64,000 nt of DNA from Novosphingobium ginsenosidimutans (GTDB lineage Bacteria; Pseudomonadota; Alphaproteobacteria; Sphingomonadales; Sphingomonadaceae), in the NCBI RefSeq assembly GCF_007954425.1, contig NZ_CP042345.1:1178001-1242000 (forward strand), in the 5' to 3' direction. The notes under the pieces are model-generated. The model had not been told where the DNA came from. It saw only the letters and a list, made by a program, of their open reading frames with translations, and searched no databases. The translations under genes and the position numbers were made by a program. How positions within the stretch are numbered: the stretch's first letter is position 1; each line of letters starts with the position of its first letter. Shown here in pieces: positions 17,098 to 25,028 of the stretch.

Positions 17098-18340
17098 GGC
17101 GCTCCAGGGGCAGACGGATCAGGCTGCGCCAGCCGCCGCCAGCGACGGGGCCGGACGTGATCTGGGCAGCATCGCCGTAGCGCGCGGCAAGGCGATCGCG
17201 GACATTGGCAAGGCCGATGCCGAAGCCAGGTTTGGGATCCTTGGCGACCGGGCCGTCATCGGCCACCTCGATCACCAGGCAGCCATACTCCTCGCGCGCG
17301 GCGACCGTCAGCGTAACCGGATGGGTCGTTGCGGATACGGCATATTTGACCGAGTTCTCGATCAGCGGTTGCAGGATCATGCCTGGCATTCGCGCATCGG
17401 CCAGCGCCGCGGGAATATCGAACCTGGTGCGCAGCCGCTCGGGAAAGCGCACCGCCTCGATCTCAAGGTAAAGCCGCTGGAGCGCGATCTCCTGGTCGAG
17501 TGCCACATCGCCCGTCGGATCGCCGGCGAGGCTGCGGCGGTAGAAGGTGGAGAGCGTCTGGATCATCTGCTCGGCCGCCTGCGTCTTCCCGGTCATGACC
17601 AGGGCCGAGAGCGAGTTGAGCGTGTTGAACAGGAAGTGCGGATTGACCTGGTAGCGCAGGGACCGCAGTTCGGAAGCCTTGGCGGCGCGGCGATACTCGC
17701 CCTCGCGCCGCTCCGCCGCGCGGGCCTGTTCGGCATTGGCCAGCGAGAAGTAGAGCGCCGCCCAGGCCAAGAGCAGGTAATAGCGCCCCAAGGCCACGTC
17801 GACGAGCTGGCGCAGGCGGTTGTCGGCGCGGGTCTCGGCATCGATGGTAATCGCCGGGCGCGCCTCGCCGGTCGGGGCCGGCTGTGCGGTCGGCAGCGGA
17901 TCGGGGGTTGCTGCAACCTCGGCCTCACGGTCAAGCGGATCGACCAGCAGGTTGCCGCTTTCGTCGCTGCGGATCCGCAGGCCTTCGCGCTCGCCGATCG
18001 TGGCGACGACCTTGTTCTCGATATCGGCAAAGGCCCACTGATTGATCGCTGCAAGCAGGACCGAGGCTGGCAGGGCCATCAGCAGCACAGCCCCGGCTTT
18101 GATCCAGAATGGCCGCGGATCGAGCAGCCGGACGATCGGCCAAAGCGCCAGTGTGACGGCCATCGAACCGAGCGTGACCAGAATCCGGCGCAGCAGCAGC
18201 GCATCGAAAAGCTCGAGCCCGACCAGCCAGCCGCGCAACGTCGCCAGCGCGAAATAGGCCAGCCAGACCCCGGCAATCGAGGCCAAAACCAGCTTGATTG
18301 GCACGCGCGGCGTGGATGGCGCAGTCAGGTCCATGGCCAA
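17090..18340 (-). CDS. LytS-type sensor histidine kinase
   Basis: A 416-residue membrane kinase. The first 110 residues hold three to four membrane helices. A Pro/Ala/Glu-rich extracytoplasmic segment of about 70 residues follows, then another helix near 185-205. A coiled-coil linker (SLANAEQARAAERREGEYRRAAKASELRSL) leads to the His_kinase box LRYQVNPHFLFNTLNSL with the phospho-accepting His near residue 235. The ATPase domain has PLIENSVKYAV, VADDG and GIGLANVRDRL. The signal sensed is unknown. MDLTAP two codons downstream is an alternative start. Repeats that could autoregulate the operon lie 38-68 bases upstream. Confidence 0.9.
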   Translation of the reverse strand: MAMDLTAPSTPRVPIKLVLASIAGVWLAYFALATLRGWLVGLELFDALLLRRILVTLGSMAVTLALWPIVRLLDPRPFWIKAGAVLLMALPASVLLAAINQWAFADIENKVVATIGEREGLRIRSDESGNLLVDPLDREAEVAATPDPLPTAQPAPTGEARPAITIDAETRADNRLRQLVDVALGRYYLLLAWAALYFSLANAEQARAAERREGEYRRAAKASELRSLRYQVNPHFLFNTLNSLSALVMTGKTQAAEQMIQTLSTFYRRSLAGDPTGDVALDQEIALQRLYLEIEAVRFPERLRTRFDIPAALADARMPGMILQPLIENSVKYAVSATTHPVTLTVAAREEYGCLVIEVADDGPVAKDPKPGFGIGLANVRDRLAARYGDAAQITSGPVAGGGWRSLIRLPLERHD

Positions 18341-18377
18341 CCTGACTAGCCCGAAGCAATAGGAACAGGCCAGCGGC

Positions 18378-18408
18378 TTGGTCGAACCGCAGGCGTCATT
18401 GGTCGAAC
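18378..18408. promoter_or_regulatory. 21-bp-spaced direct repeat upstream of the LytTR operon
   Basis: TTGGTCGAAC occurs at 18378-18387 and 18399-18408, identical over ten bases and 21 bp apart, in the roughly 80-bp gap before the kinase gene. Read on the kinase strand the half-sites are ACGTTCGACCAA and GCGGTTCGACCAA. These resemble the GTT-centred half-sites bound by LytTR domains, for example those of AlgR. The spacing puts both half-sites on the same face of the helix. Autoregulation is inferred. Confidence 0.55.
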
Positions 18409-18421
18409 GTCCCGGCGCGGC

Positions 18422-19948
18422 CTATTTGACCGGCAACAGGCCTTCGCGAGCGATCTTTTCCTTCCAGGCCAGCGGCGCGAGCTGGTGGACATTGTTGCCC
18501 TCGCTGTCGACCGCGACTGTAACGGGCATGTCCTCGACCGTGAACTCATAGATCGCTTCCATACCAAGGTCCTCGAAGGCGACGACCTTGGCTTCACGGA
18601 TGGCACGCGCCACCAGATAGGCCGCGCCGCCGACCGCCATCAGGTAGGCCACCTTGTGCTTGGCAATCACCTCGGTCGCGCCTTGGCCGCGCTCGGCCTT
18701 GCCGATCATGGTCAGCAGGCCGAGCTCGCACATCATGTCGGTGAACTTGTCCATCCGCGTCGCCGTGGTCGGGCCGGCCGGGCCGACCACTTCACCCATG
18801 ACCGGATCGACCGGGCCAACATAGTAGATCGAACGCCCCTTGAACTCGACCGGCAGAGCCTCGCCCTTGGCCAGCATGTCCTGGATCCGCTTGTGCGCGG
18901 CATCGCGGCCGGTCAGCATCTTGCCGTTGAGCAGCAGCCGGTCACCCTGCTTCCAGCTGCGCACTTCTTCGGCCGTCAGCCTATCAAGATTGACCCGCTT
19001 GGCCGCCTTGTCCGGCGTCCAGTGGACTTCGGGCCATTCGTTGAGGTTGGGTTTCTCGAGGAAGGTCGGACCCGAGCCATCGAGCGTGAAGTGCGCATGG
19101 CGGGTGGCGGCGCAGTTGGGGATCATGGCGACCGGCTTGCCCGCCGCGTGGCAGGGCGCGTCCATGATCTTCACATCGAGGATGGTCGAGAGTCCACCCA
19201 GGCCCTGGGCACCGATCCCCAGCGCGTTGACCTTGTCGAAGATCTCAATCCGCATTGCCTCGATATCGTTCTGTGGCCCGCGCTGCTTGAGTTGAGCCAT
19301 GTCGATCGGCTCCATCAGCGCCTGCTTGGCCAGCAGCATGCAGTGCTCGGCCGTCCCGCCGATGCCAATGCCCAGCATCCCCGGCGGGCACCAGCCGGCA
19401 CCCATCTGCGGCAGCATCTCGATCACCCAATCGACGATATTGTCGCTGGGGTTCATCATCTTGAACTTTGACTTGTTCTCGCTGCCGCCCCCCTTGGCCG
19501 CAACGTCGATGCTGACCTTGCTGCCCGGCACCATCGTGACGTGGAGCACTGATGGCGTATTGTCGCGGGTGTTGCGGCGGGTGAAGGCGGGATCGGCAAG
19601 GACCGAGGCGCGCAGTTTGTTTTCCGGGTGGTTGTAGGCGCGGCGCACCCCTTCATCGACCACTTCCTGTAGCGAGCGGCCCGATTCCAGGCGGCAATTC
19701 TGGCCCCATTCAACGAAGACATTGACGATGCCGGTGTCCTGGCAGATCGGCCGATGGCCTTCGGCGCACATCCGGCTGTTGGTCAGGATCTGGGCGATCG
19801 CATCCTTGGCCGCAGGGCCCTGCTCGGCCTGGTAGGCATCGCCCAGGGCGCGGATATAGTCCATCGGGTGAAAATAGCTGATAAACTGGAGCGCATCGGC
19901 GACGCTTTCGATCAGGTCTTCCTCGCGGATCGTCACCATCTCGGTCAT
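18422..19948 (-). CDS. Class I fumarate hydratase (4Fe-4S)
   Basis: Interconverts fumarate and malate in the TCA cycle with an oxygen-sensitive 4Fe-4S cluster. The 508 residues match the one-chain class I type. The N-terminal catalytic domain includes LTNSRMCAEGHRPICQDTGIVNVFVEWG and KGGGSENKSKFKMMNPSDNIVDWV, with PQMGAGWCPPGMLGIGIGG holding another cluster cysteine. The C-terminal beta domain contains YVGPVDPVMGEVVGPAGPTTATRMD. MVTIREEDL three codons in (19939) is an alternative start. It stands alone upstream of the two-component operon and could share transcription with it. Confidence 0.95.
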   Translation of the reverse strand: MTEMVTIREEDLIESVADALQFISYFHPMDYIRALGDAYQAEQGPAAKDAIAQILTNSRMCAEGHRPICQDTGIVNVFVEWGQNCRLESGRSLQEVVDEGVRRAYNHPENKLRASVLADPAFTRRNTRDNTPSVLHVTMVPGSKVSIDVAAKGGGSENKSKFKMMNPSDNIVDWVIEMLPQMGAGWCPPGMLGIGIGGTAEHCMLLAKQALMEPIDMAQLKQRGPQNDIEAMRIEIFDKVNALGIGAQGLGGLSTILDVKIMDAPCHAAGKPVAMIPNCAATRHAHFTLDGSGPTFLEKPNLNEWPEVHWTPDKAAKRVNLDRLTAEEVRSWKQGDRLLLNGKMLTGRDAAHKRIQDMLAKGEALPVEFKGRSIYYVGPVDPVMGEVVGPAGPTTATRMDKFTDMMCELGLLTMIGKAERGQGATEVIAKHKVAYLMAVGGAAYLVARAIREAKVVAFEDLGMEAIYEFTVEDMPVTVAVDSEGNNVHQLAPLAWKEKIAREGLLPVK

Positions 19949-20105
19949 GGGCGTAGGTTCCTCGAACGGGTTGTTTGGGGGCGCCTTAGTCCCTGAACCG
20001 CCCTCCCGTCAAAGCGCTTGGCGCAGCGCGGTGCTTCGCCTAGAAGCAAGGCGATTGCGGTGCTGTGTTATTTGTGCAATACAGCCCGTCGAGAAGGGTT
20101 GAATC

Positions 20106-20708
20106 ATGAATCTCACTGCCGAGCGTCCGGGCACCGACCTTGCCGCCGCCCGCCGCGCGATGATCGACAGCCAGCTGCGCACCAGCGGGGTCAACGATCC
20201 TGCCGTGCTTGAAGCCTTCACCCGGGTCGCGCGCGAAGATCACGTTCCCGCCGCCGCCCGCGCCCATGCTTATATTGATCGCGCAATCCCGCTGGGTGAC
20301 GGCCATGCGCTGGCCGCCCCGCTGTTTCATGGGCGTATGCTGGTAGAGGCCGGCCTTCAGGCCGATGACAACGTCCTGCTCGTCTCCTGCGGTAGCGGCT
20401 ATCTTGCGGCATTACTGCAGGGGCTGGTCGCCAAGGTCACCACGGTCAGCGCTGCCGATGCCGCCGCTGGCAAGGCCAAGGGCAGCTACAGCTTGGTCCT
20501 GATCGACGGCGCAATCGAAGTCCTGCCCGACAACCTCGCCGCGCGCCTGGAAGACGCTGGTCGACTGGTAACGGGTCTGGTCGAACGCGGGGTGACGCGC
20601 CTCGCAACCGGCCGCAAGGCCGCCGGGGCCGTGGCGTTGCTGCCACTGGCCGAGATGGGAATCCCGGTGCTGGCTGAATTTGCCGCACCGAAACGGTGGA
20701 GCTTCTAA
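20106..20708 (+). CDS. Protein-L-isoaspartate methyltransferase-like protein
   Basis: A 200-residue member of the PCMT fold family, next to tolC. The N-terminal RRAMIDSQLRTSGVNDPAVLEAFTRVAREDHVP closely follows the family. The SAM-binding loop reads VLLVSCGSGYLAALL, where active enzymes have a motif close to VLEIGTGSGYQAA. The following part is about 15-20 residues shorter than usual. It may therefore be a divergent or inactive enzyme. The TolC-family gene starts two bases after its stop, so co-expression is expected. Confidence 0.8.
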   Translation: MNLTAERPGTDLAAARRAMIDSQLRTSGVNDPAVLEAFTRVAREDHVPAAARAHAYIDRAIPLGDGHALAAPLFHGRMLVEAGLQADDNVLLVSCGSGYLAALLQGLVAKVTTVSAADAAAGKAKGSYSLVLIDGAIEVLPDNLAARLEDAGRLVTGLVERGVTRLATGRKAAGAVALLPLAEMGIPVLAEFAAPKRWSF

Positions 20709-20710
20709 GC

Positions 20711-22162
20711 ATGGCCATACGGCTTGGGCGGGCAATCCTGCTGGCGGGAATCGGGCTGGCAGCAGCCCCGGCGCTCGCCGATGATCTGCGCGAGGCGCTG
20801 GTCATGGCTTACAATACCAACCCGAACCTGCAGGCGGCGCGTGCCCAGCAGCGCGCCGTTGATGCCGGGGTGCCGATCGCTCGCTCAGCCGCCCTGCCGA
20901 CACTCAGCGGCGCCGCCGCACACACCGAATTCGTCAAGCGCTCGGCCTCCACGCCCGGCGGACCGCTCGGCGGGCCCGAACGCGCGACCACCGCAGACCT
21001 GACCGCAGGCATGCCGCTCTATGCCGGCGGCGCTATCAAGAATTCGATCAGCGCCGCCAAGACCCGCGTCGAAGCCGGCCGCGCCGATCTCCGAGCAACT
21101 GAGACCGAAGTCTTCGCTCAGACCGTTGCAGCCTACATGGACGTAATCCTGGGCCAGGCCGTGGTTGGCCTCAACAAGGGCCAGGTCGGCGTGCTCGAAG
21201 TCAACCTGCAAGCCACACGCGACCGGTTTGAGATCGGCGATCTTACCCGCACCGACGTCGCGCAGTCGCAGGCCCGTCTCAGCCTCGCCCGTGGCCAGGC
21301 CCGCTCGGCCGAGGCCCAGCTGGTGGCAGCGCGCGAGCGCTATATCGCCGTGGTCGGCAAAGAGCCGGTCAACCTCCAGTCACCGCCGCCGCTATCGGGG
21401 TTACCTGCCGATGTCGAAACCGCCGTCCAGGTTGCGCTCGATTCGAACCCGGACCTGATCGCCGCGCGTCAGCGCAGCAAGGCTGCAGGCTTCGATACCG
21501 CTGCTTCAGGTGCCGGACGGCTGCCGCGCGTCAGCGTCTTCGCCGGGGCGGACTATACCGATTACCACGGCACGCTGGGCGGCGGTTCGCCGCTGGTCAA
21601 CCAGTCAGCGACAACCGGCCAGGCCGGCATACGGGCCTCAATCCCGTTGTTCCAGGGCGGCCTTCCTGCCGCCCAGCGCCGGCAGGCCCAGGCCCGCGAA
21701 GGGGCGACGCTGGAACAGGAAATTGCGATCGAACGCCAGGTCATCTCCGGCGTCCGTGCTGCCTATGCCAGCTGGCAGGCCAGCCGGGAGATCATCGAAT
21801 CTTCGCAGTCCGCCGTCGATGCTGCCAAGCTCAGCCTTGAAGGTGTGAAGGCCGAGAACACGGTCGGCAACCGCACGATCCTCGATATCCTGAATGCCGA
21901 GCAGGAACTGCTCAACGCGCAGGTCCAGCTCGTCACCGCGCAGCGCAATTCCTACGTCGCCGGGTTCAACCTCCTCGCCGCAATGGGCAAGGCCGAGGCG
22001 CGCGATCTGGCGCTTGACGGCGGCGCGCTCTACGATCCGGTCGCCAATTATGACCGCATCTCCGGCAACATCTGGGACTGGGCCAGCGACCCCGCGCCCA
22101 AGCCCCAGTCTACGCGCACCGTTGACACCAAGGCCCAGGACGGGACAGTAACCCCCAAGTGA
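20711..22162 (+). CDS. tolC: TolC-family outer-membrane channel protein
   Basis: Outer-membrane exit duct for type I secretion or RND efflux. The 483 residues begin with a signal peptide (MAIRLGRAILLAGIGLAAAPALA). They contain the two TolC structural repeats: DDLREALVMAYNTNPNLQAARAQQ leads the first, and ETAVQVALDSNPDLIAARQRSKAAG the second. YAGGAIKNSISAAKTRVEAGRADLRATE and FQGGLPAAQRRQAQAREGA sit at the equivalent helix-strand turns. The partner pump is not encoded nearby. The start is ATG 20711, two bases after the methyltransferase-like gene. Confidence 0.9.
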   Translation: MAIRLGRAILLAGIGLAAAPALADDLREALVMAYNTNPNLQAARAQQRAVDAGVPIARSAALPTLSGAAAHTEFVKRSASTPGGPLGGPERATTADLTAGMPLYAGGAIKNSISAAKTRVEAGRADLRATETEVFAQTVAAYMDVILGQAVVGLNKGQVGVLEVNLQATRDRFEIGDLTRTDVAQSQARLSLARGQARSAEAQLVAARERYIAVVGKEPVNLQSPPPLSGLPADVETAVQVALDSNPDLIAARQRSKAAGFDTAASGAGRLPRVSVFAGADYTDYHGTLGGGSPLVNQSATTGQAGIRASIPLFQGGLPAAQRRQAQAREGATLEQEIAIERQVISGVRAAYASWQASREIIESSQSAVDAAKLSLEGVKAENTVGNRTILDILNAEQELLNAQVQLVTAQRNSYVAGFNLLAAMGKAEARDLALDGGALYDPVANYDRISGNIWDWASDPAPKPQSTRTVDTKAQDGTVTPK

Positions 22163-22197
22163 TTCTGTCCCCCTGCGGGACAAACGGGGGTAGGGCC

Positions 22198-22632
22198 ATG
22201 CGTCAGGCAAGTGAACCGTCGGTCGAAGAGATCCTGGATTCGATCAAAAAGGTGATCGCTCGCGATAATCGCGCCGATGCCGCGATCGAGCGCAAGGAGC
22301 GGGAACAGCGCGGAATCAAGACTGCTGAGGCCGTAGAAGATGTCTTCGAGCTAGATGCCGCAGCCGAACTCGTCGACGACGAGGCCGAAGAGGCCCCGCT
22401 GCTGCCCGAGAATACCGCCAGCTCGATGCGCGAATCGCTTGCCGCGCTGGCCATGCTGGCCGAACCTGGCGCGGCGCCGCAGATTGTCCGCTCGGGCGAG
22501 ACCTCGCTCGAAGGGTTGACCCGCGAGCTGTTGCGCCCGGCCCTGGCCGAATGGCTCGACAAGAACCTGCCGCCGCTGGTTGAGCGGATGGTCGCGGCCG
22601 AAATTGCCCGGATCGTCGGCAAGAAGGGCTGA
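22198..22632 (+). CDS. PopZ-like DUF2497 polar organizing protein
   Basis: A 144-residue protein with the PopZ/DUF2497 arrangement: a short N-terminal helix EPSVEEILDSIKKVIARDN (residues 6-24), an acidic disordered middle (AAELVDDEAEEAPLLPEN), and a C-terminal helical part SLEGLTRELLRPALAEWLDKNLPPLVERMVAAEIARI that drives oligomerisation. In Caulobacter, PopZ builds a polar matrix that tethers ParB-parS complexes, which fits the parAB/parS cluster 20 kb to the right in this window. The start is ATG 22198 after TAGGG. The next gene begins at once in the same frame after the TGA. Confidence 0.8.
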   Translation: MRQASEPSVEEILDSIKKVIARDNRADAAIERKEREQRGIKTAEAVEDVFELDAAAELVDDEAEEAPLLPENTASSMRESLAALAMLAEPGAAPQIVRSGETSLEGLTRELLRPALAEWLDKNLPPLVERMVAAEIARIVGKKG

Positions 22633-22635
22633 GCC

Positions 22636-23013
22636 CTGTCCAATTCGCCAGACTCCGTCGAACTCGAACTGGCCGAGCGCACGCTCGCCCGGCTGGGCGG
22701 CTTCGACACCCGCTGGCAGATCTTTCTCTGCGCCGATCCCGAAGAGCCCAAGTGCTGCGACCGGGCCACCGGACACGCGGCTTGGCTGTTCCTGAAAAAG
22801 CGGCTCGGCGAACTGGGGTTGGGCGGCCACACTGGCGTGCTGCGCAACAAGGTGGGCTGCCTCAGGGTCTGTGCGCTGGGGCCGGTCGCCGTGGTCTGGC
22901 CGGGGCCGACCTGGTACCACTCCTGCACGCCAGAAGTGCTGGAGCGGATTATCCAGGAACACCTGATCGGCGGCGTGCCAGTGGCAGAATACCAGCTCAA
23001 GCCGCCGGCATAG
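22636..23013 (+). CDS. Thioredoxin-fold (2Fe-2S) ferredoxin, probable CTG start
   Basis: A 125-residue thioredoxin-like 2Fe-2S ferredoxin. Read from CTG 22636, the likely cluster ligands are Cys32 and Cys41 (Cys40 adjacent), then Cys75 and Cys79 in [39 protein letters not shown] is typical of the family end. No ATG, GTG or TTG lies in frame before 22819, and starting there would lose the first two ligands. The CTG is preceded by AAGAAGGG at proper spacing, one codon after the TGA of the PopZ-like gene and in the same frame. Initiation at CTG, or low-level readthrough of that TGA, would each explain this. Confidence 0.78.
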   Translation: MSNSPDSVELELAERTLARLGGFDTRWQIFLCADPEEPKCCDRATGHAAWLFLKKRLGELGLGGHTGVLRNKVGCLRVCALGPVAVVWPGPTWYHSCTPEVLERIIQEHLIGGVPVAEYQLKPPA

Positions 23014-23016
23014 CGG

Positions 23017-23289
23017 CTATTCCCGTTCGTCGATCGATTCGTCGTGGCCGGTGCCGCTCGACAGGAACAGCAGCGCCATCAGCGCCACGGTCAGCATGAT
23101 CACACCCGCGATCCCCAGCACGCTTGCGATATAGAGGTGGATCGAAGGCAGACCGAATTCCCACGCAAGATAGGCAATCAGCACGAGGCAGACCGCCAGC
23201 GTAACAAGGCTCCAGCGCTTCAGCAGACGTTTATAGCGCGACCAGGCGATCGCAGCGATTTCCGGGTTGTCGAGCGGGGAACGGGTCAT
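23017..23289 (-). CDS. Small membrane protein with two helices
   Basis: From MTRSPLDNPEIAAIAWSRYKRLLKRW this is a 90-residue protein with two hydrophobic helices (about 28-48 and 54-80) and an acidic tail GHDESIDERE. Similar small proteins are common in sphingomonads, but no function is known to me. An in-frame upstream Met (23352) would add 21 non-membrane residues and is less likely. It ends three bases past the convergent ferredoxin gene. Confidence 0.65.
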   Translation of the reverse strand: MTRSPLDNPEIAAIAWSRYKRLLKRWSLVTLAVCLVLIAYLAWEFGLPSIHLYIASVLGIAGVIMLTVALMALLFLSSGTGHDESIDERE

Positions 23290-23398
23290 CACCGCCGCCT
23301 CTGCGCCTGTCGAAGGTGTGTTGCAAGTGGACGTTAGTCCCGGACTCGCCATCAGCCCCGCTTCGTGTCATCTTCTCAGGCCTAGAGGGGAGTATGCC

Positions 23399-23827
23399 AT
23401 GACTATTGCCCGCCTGATCGAGGGGCGCAGCAGCCCCATTATCTCCATCGACGCCAGCGCCAGCGTGCGCAGTGCAGTGGCCCTGCTGGCCGAGAAACGG
23501 ATCGGTGCCTTGCCGGTAATGGAGGGCGGCACGATTGCCGGGATCTTTTCCGAACGCGACGTGGTCTATGGCCTGGCACAGAACGGCCCGGCCATGCTGG
23601 ATGGCCCAGTGGGTGCGGTGATGACCGCGCCGGTGATTTCGGTCGATTTGCAGTCCGACGTGCTCGATGCGCTAAGCCTGATGACCCGGCGCCGCATCCG
23701 CCACCTGCCTGTGGTGCAAGGTGGAGCAATGGTCGGCTTTATTTCGATCGGGGACCTTGTGAAGTACCGGATCGAGCGGATCGAGTCCGAGGCCCAGGCG
23801 ATGCGCAGCTATATCCAGAGCGCCTGA
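23399..23827 (+). CDS. CBS-domain pair protein
   Basis: A 142-residue protein made almost entirely of two CBS domains (residues 8-60 and 73-125), a module that binds adenine nucleotides. The motif GALPVMEGGTIAGIFSERDVV in the first repeat is mirrored by RHLPVVQGGAMVGFISIGDLV in the second. It has no catalytic domain, so it probably acts as a stand-alone energy-state sensor or a partner for another protein. GAGGGG precedes the ATG at 23399; the open frame extends upstream but is not domain-like. It is followed by erpA on the same strand. Confidence 0.88.
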   Translation: MTIARLIEGRSSPIISIDASASVRSAVALLAEKRIGALPVMEGGTIAGIFSERDVVYGLAQNGPAMLDGPVGAVMTAPVISVDLQSDVLDALSLMTRRRIRHLPVVQGGAMVGFISIGDLVKYRIERIESEAQAMRSYIQSA

Positions 23828-23875
23828 TCCGCGCACAGCCTTGCGGCTCGGCCTCGCGCGGCTTACATCGGGCGC

Positions 23876-24208
23876 ATGGACGCTCCCACGATGACCCTCA
23901 GCCCCTCGGCTGCTGCGCGGATTGCGCTGATTGCCGAAAAGCAGGGCAAACCCGCCGCACTGCGCCTTGCGGTCGAGGGCGGCGGCTGTTCCGGCTTCCA
24001 ATACCGCTTCGGACTGGCCGAAAGTATTGAGGAGGATGACCTGGTGGTCGAGACCGACGGCGTGAAGCTGGTGGTCGATCCGATCAGTCTCGACCTCGTG
24101 GCCGGAAGCGTTGTTGATTTCGTCGATTCGCTTGGCGGTTCAGCCTTCAAGGTAGAGAATCCTCTGGCTGCTGCCGGCTGCGGCTGCGGTTCCAGCTTCG
24201 CCGTCTGA
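23876..24208 (+). CDS. erpA: A-type Fe-S carrier protein, ErpA/HesB family
   Basis: Delivers Fe-S clusters to target enzymes. The 110-residue protein has the three invariant cysteines of A-type carriers: one in LAVEGGGCSGFQYRFGL and two in the terminal AGCGCGSSF. The helix LSPSAAARIALIAEKQG begins the domain. The start MDAPTMTLSPSAAARI is typical; MTLSPS five codons later is possible. It starts 48 bases after the CBS gene, and xthA begins seven bases after it, so the three may be one transcript. Confidence 0.9.
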   Translation: MDAPTMTLSPSAAARIALIAEKQGKPAALRLAVEGGGCSGFQYRFGLAESIEEDDLVVETDGVKLVVDPISLDLVAGSVVDFVDSLGGSAFKVENPLAAAGCGCGSSFAV

Positions 24209-24215
24209 ATTCCCG

Positions 24216-24995
24216 ATGCGCATCGCCAGCTTCAACATCAACGGGATCAAGGCCCGTTTACCGCGCCTGCTGGAATGGCTGGAGGAAACCCGCCCGGCCG
24301 TCGCCTGCCTGCAAGAGATCAAGACCCAGGACGAGGGCTTCCCGGCCGCAGAGTTCGAGAAGATCGGCTATCATGCTGTCTGGCACGGGCAGAAGGGCTT
24401 CAACGGCGTGGCCATCCTCGCCGATGGCACGACACCACAGGTGGTCCAGCAGGGTCTCCCCGGCGATCCGACCGACGATCACGCGCGCTATCTCGAGGTT
24501 GATGTGTTCGACACCCGGATCGTCAACATATACCTCCCCAACGGCAATCCCCAGCCGGGGCCGAAGTTTGATTACAAGCTGGCCTGGATGGAGCGGCTGC
24601 GCGCCCGGATGCAGGAGATCATGGCCGAGGAAGTGCCGGCCGTAGTGCTGGGCGATTACAACGTCATCCCGACCGACCGCGATGTCTGGGCCCCGGCCGC
24701 CATGGCCGATGACGCCCTGATGCAACCCGAATCGCGCGATGCCTATATGCGCCTGCTCGCCGATGGCTGGATCGATGCGATCGCCACGCACCAGCCGGGC
24801 GGCGGCGTCTGGACGTTCTGGGATTACCAGGCTGGTGCCTGGCAGCGCGACCATGGCTTCCGCATCGACCACGCGCTGCTATCGCCAGAACTGGCGGACA
24901 GGCTCAAGGCCTGCGGTGTCGACAAGGAATATCGTGGTCGCGAAAAGGCCAGCGACCATGCGCCCGTCTGGATCGAGATCAAGCCGGCGGACTGA
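24216..24995 (+). CDS. xthA: Exodeoxyribonuclease III
   Basis: Base-excision-repair AP endonuclease and 3'-5' exonuclease of 259 residues. The metal and catalytic residues of the exonuclease-endonuclease-phosphatase fold are present: SFNINGIKARL, CLQEIKTQDEGFP (Glu), KGFNGVAIL, VNIYLPNGNP, GDYNVIPTDRDVW and RIDHALLS. The C-terminal SDHAPVWIEI carries the general-base pair. It follows erpA closely on the same strand. Confidence 0.95.
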   Translation: MRIASFNINGIKARLPRLLEWLEETRPAVACLQEIKTQDEGFPAAEFEKIGYHAVWHGQKGFNGVAILADGTTPQVVQQGLPGDPTDDHARYLEVDVFDTRIVNIYLPNGNPQPGPKFDYKLAWMERLRARMQEIMAEEVPAVVLGDYNVIPTDRDVWAPAAMADDALMQPESRDAYMRLLADGWIDAIATHQPGGGVWTFWDYQAGAWQRDHGFRIDHALLSPELADRLKACGVDKEYRGREKASDHAPVWIEIKPAD

Positions 24996-25003
24996 TTCAA
25001 GAA

Positions 25004-25021
25004 GGGGGGCCGCAGCCCCCC
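25004..25021. terminator. GC-rich hairpin between convergent xthA and the hydrolase gene
   Basis: GGGGGGC (25004-25010), loop CGCA, GCCCCCC (25015-25021): a perfect 7-bp stem just past the xthA stop. On the minus strand it is followed by TTCTT, on the plus strand by no T run. It sits between two gene ends, so it could serve both directions. Confidence 0.5.
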
Positions 25022-25028
25022 AACCCGT

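Noticed and set aside
16835..18349. 504-codon plus-strand open frame opposite the two-component genes
   Set aside because: It spans two real genes in antisense, with composition typical of shadow frames and no domain.
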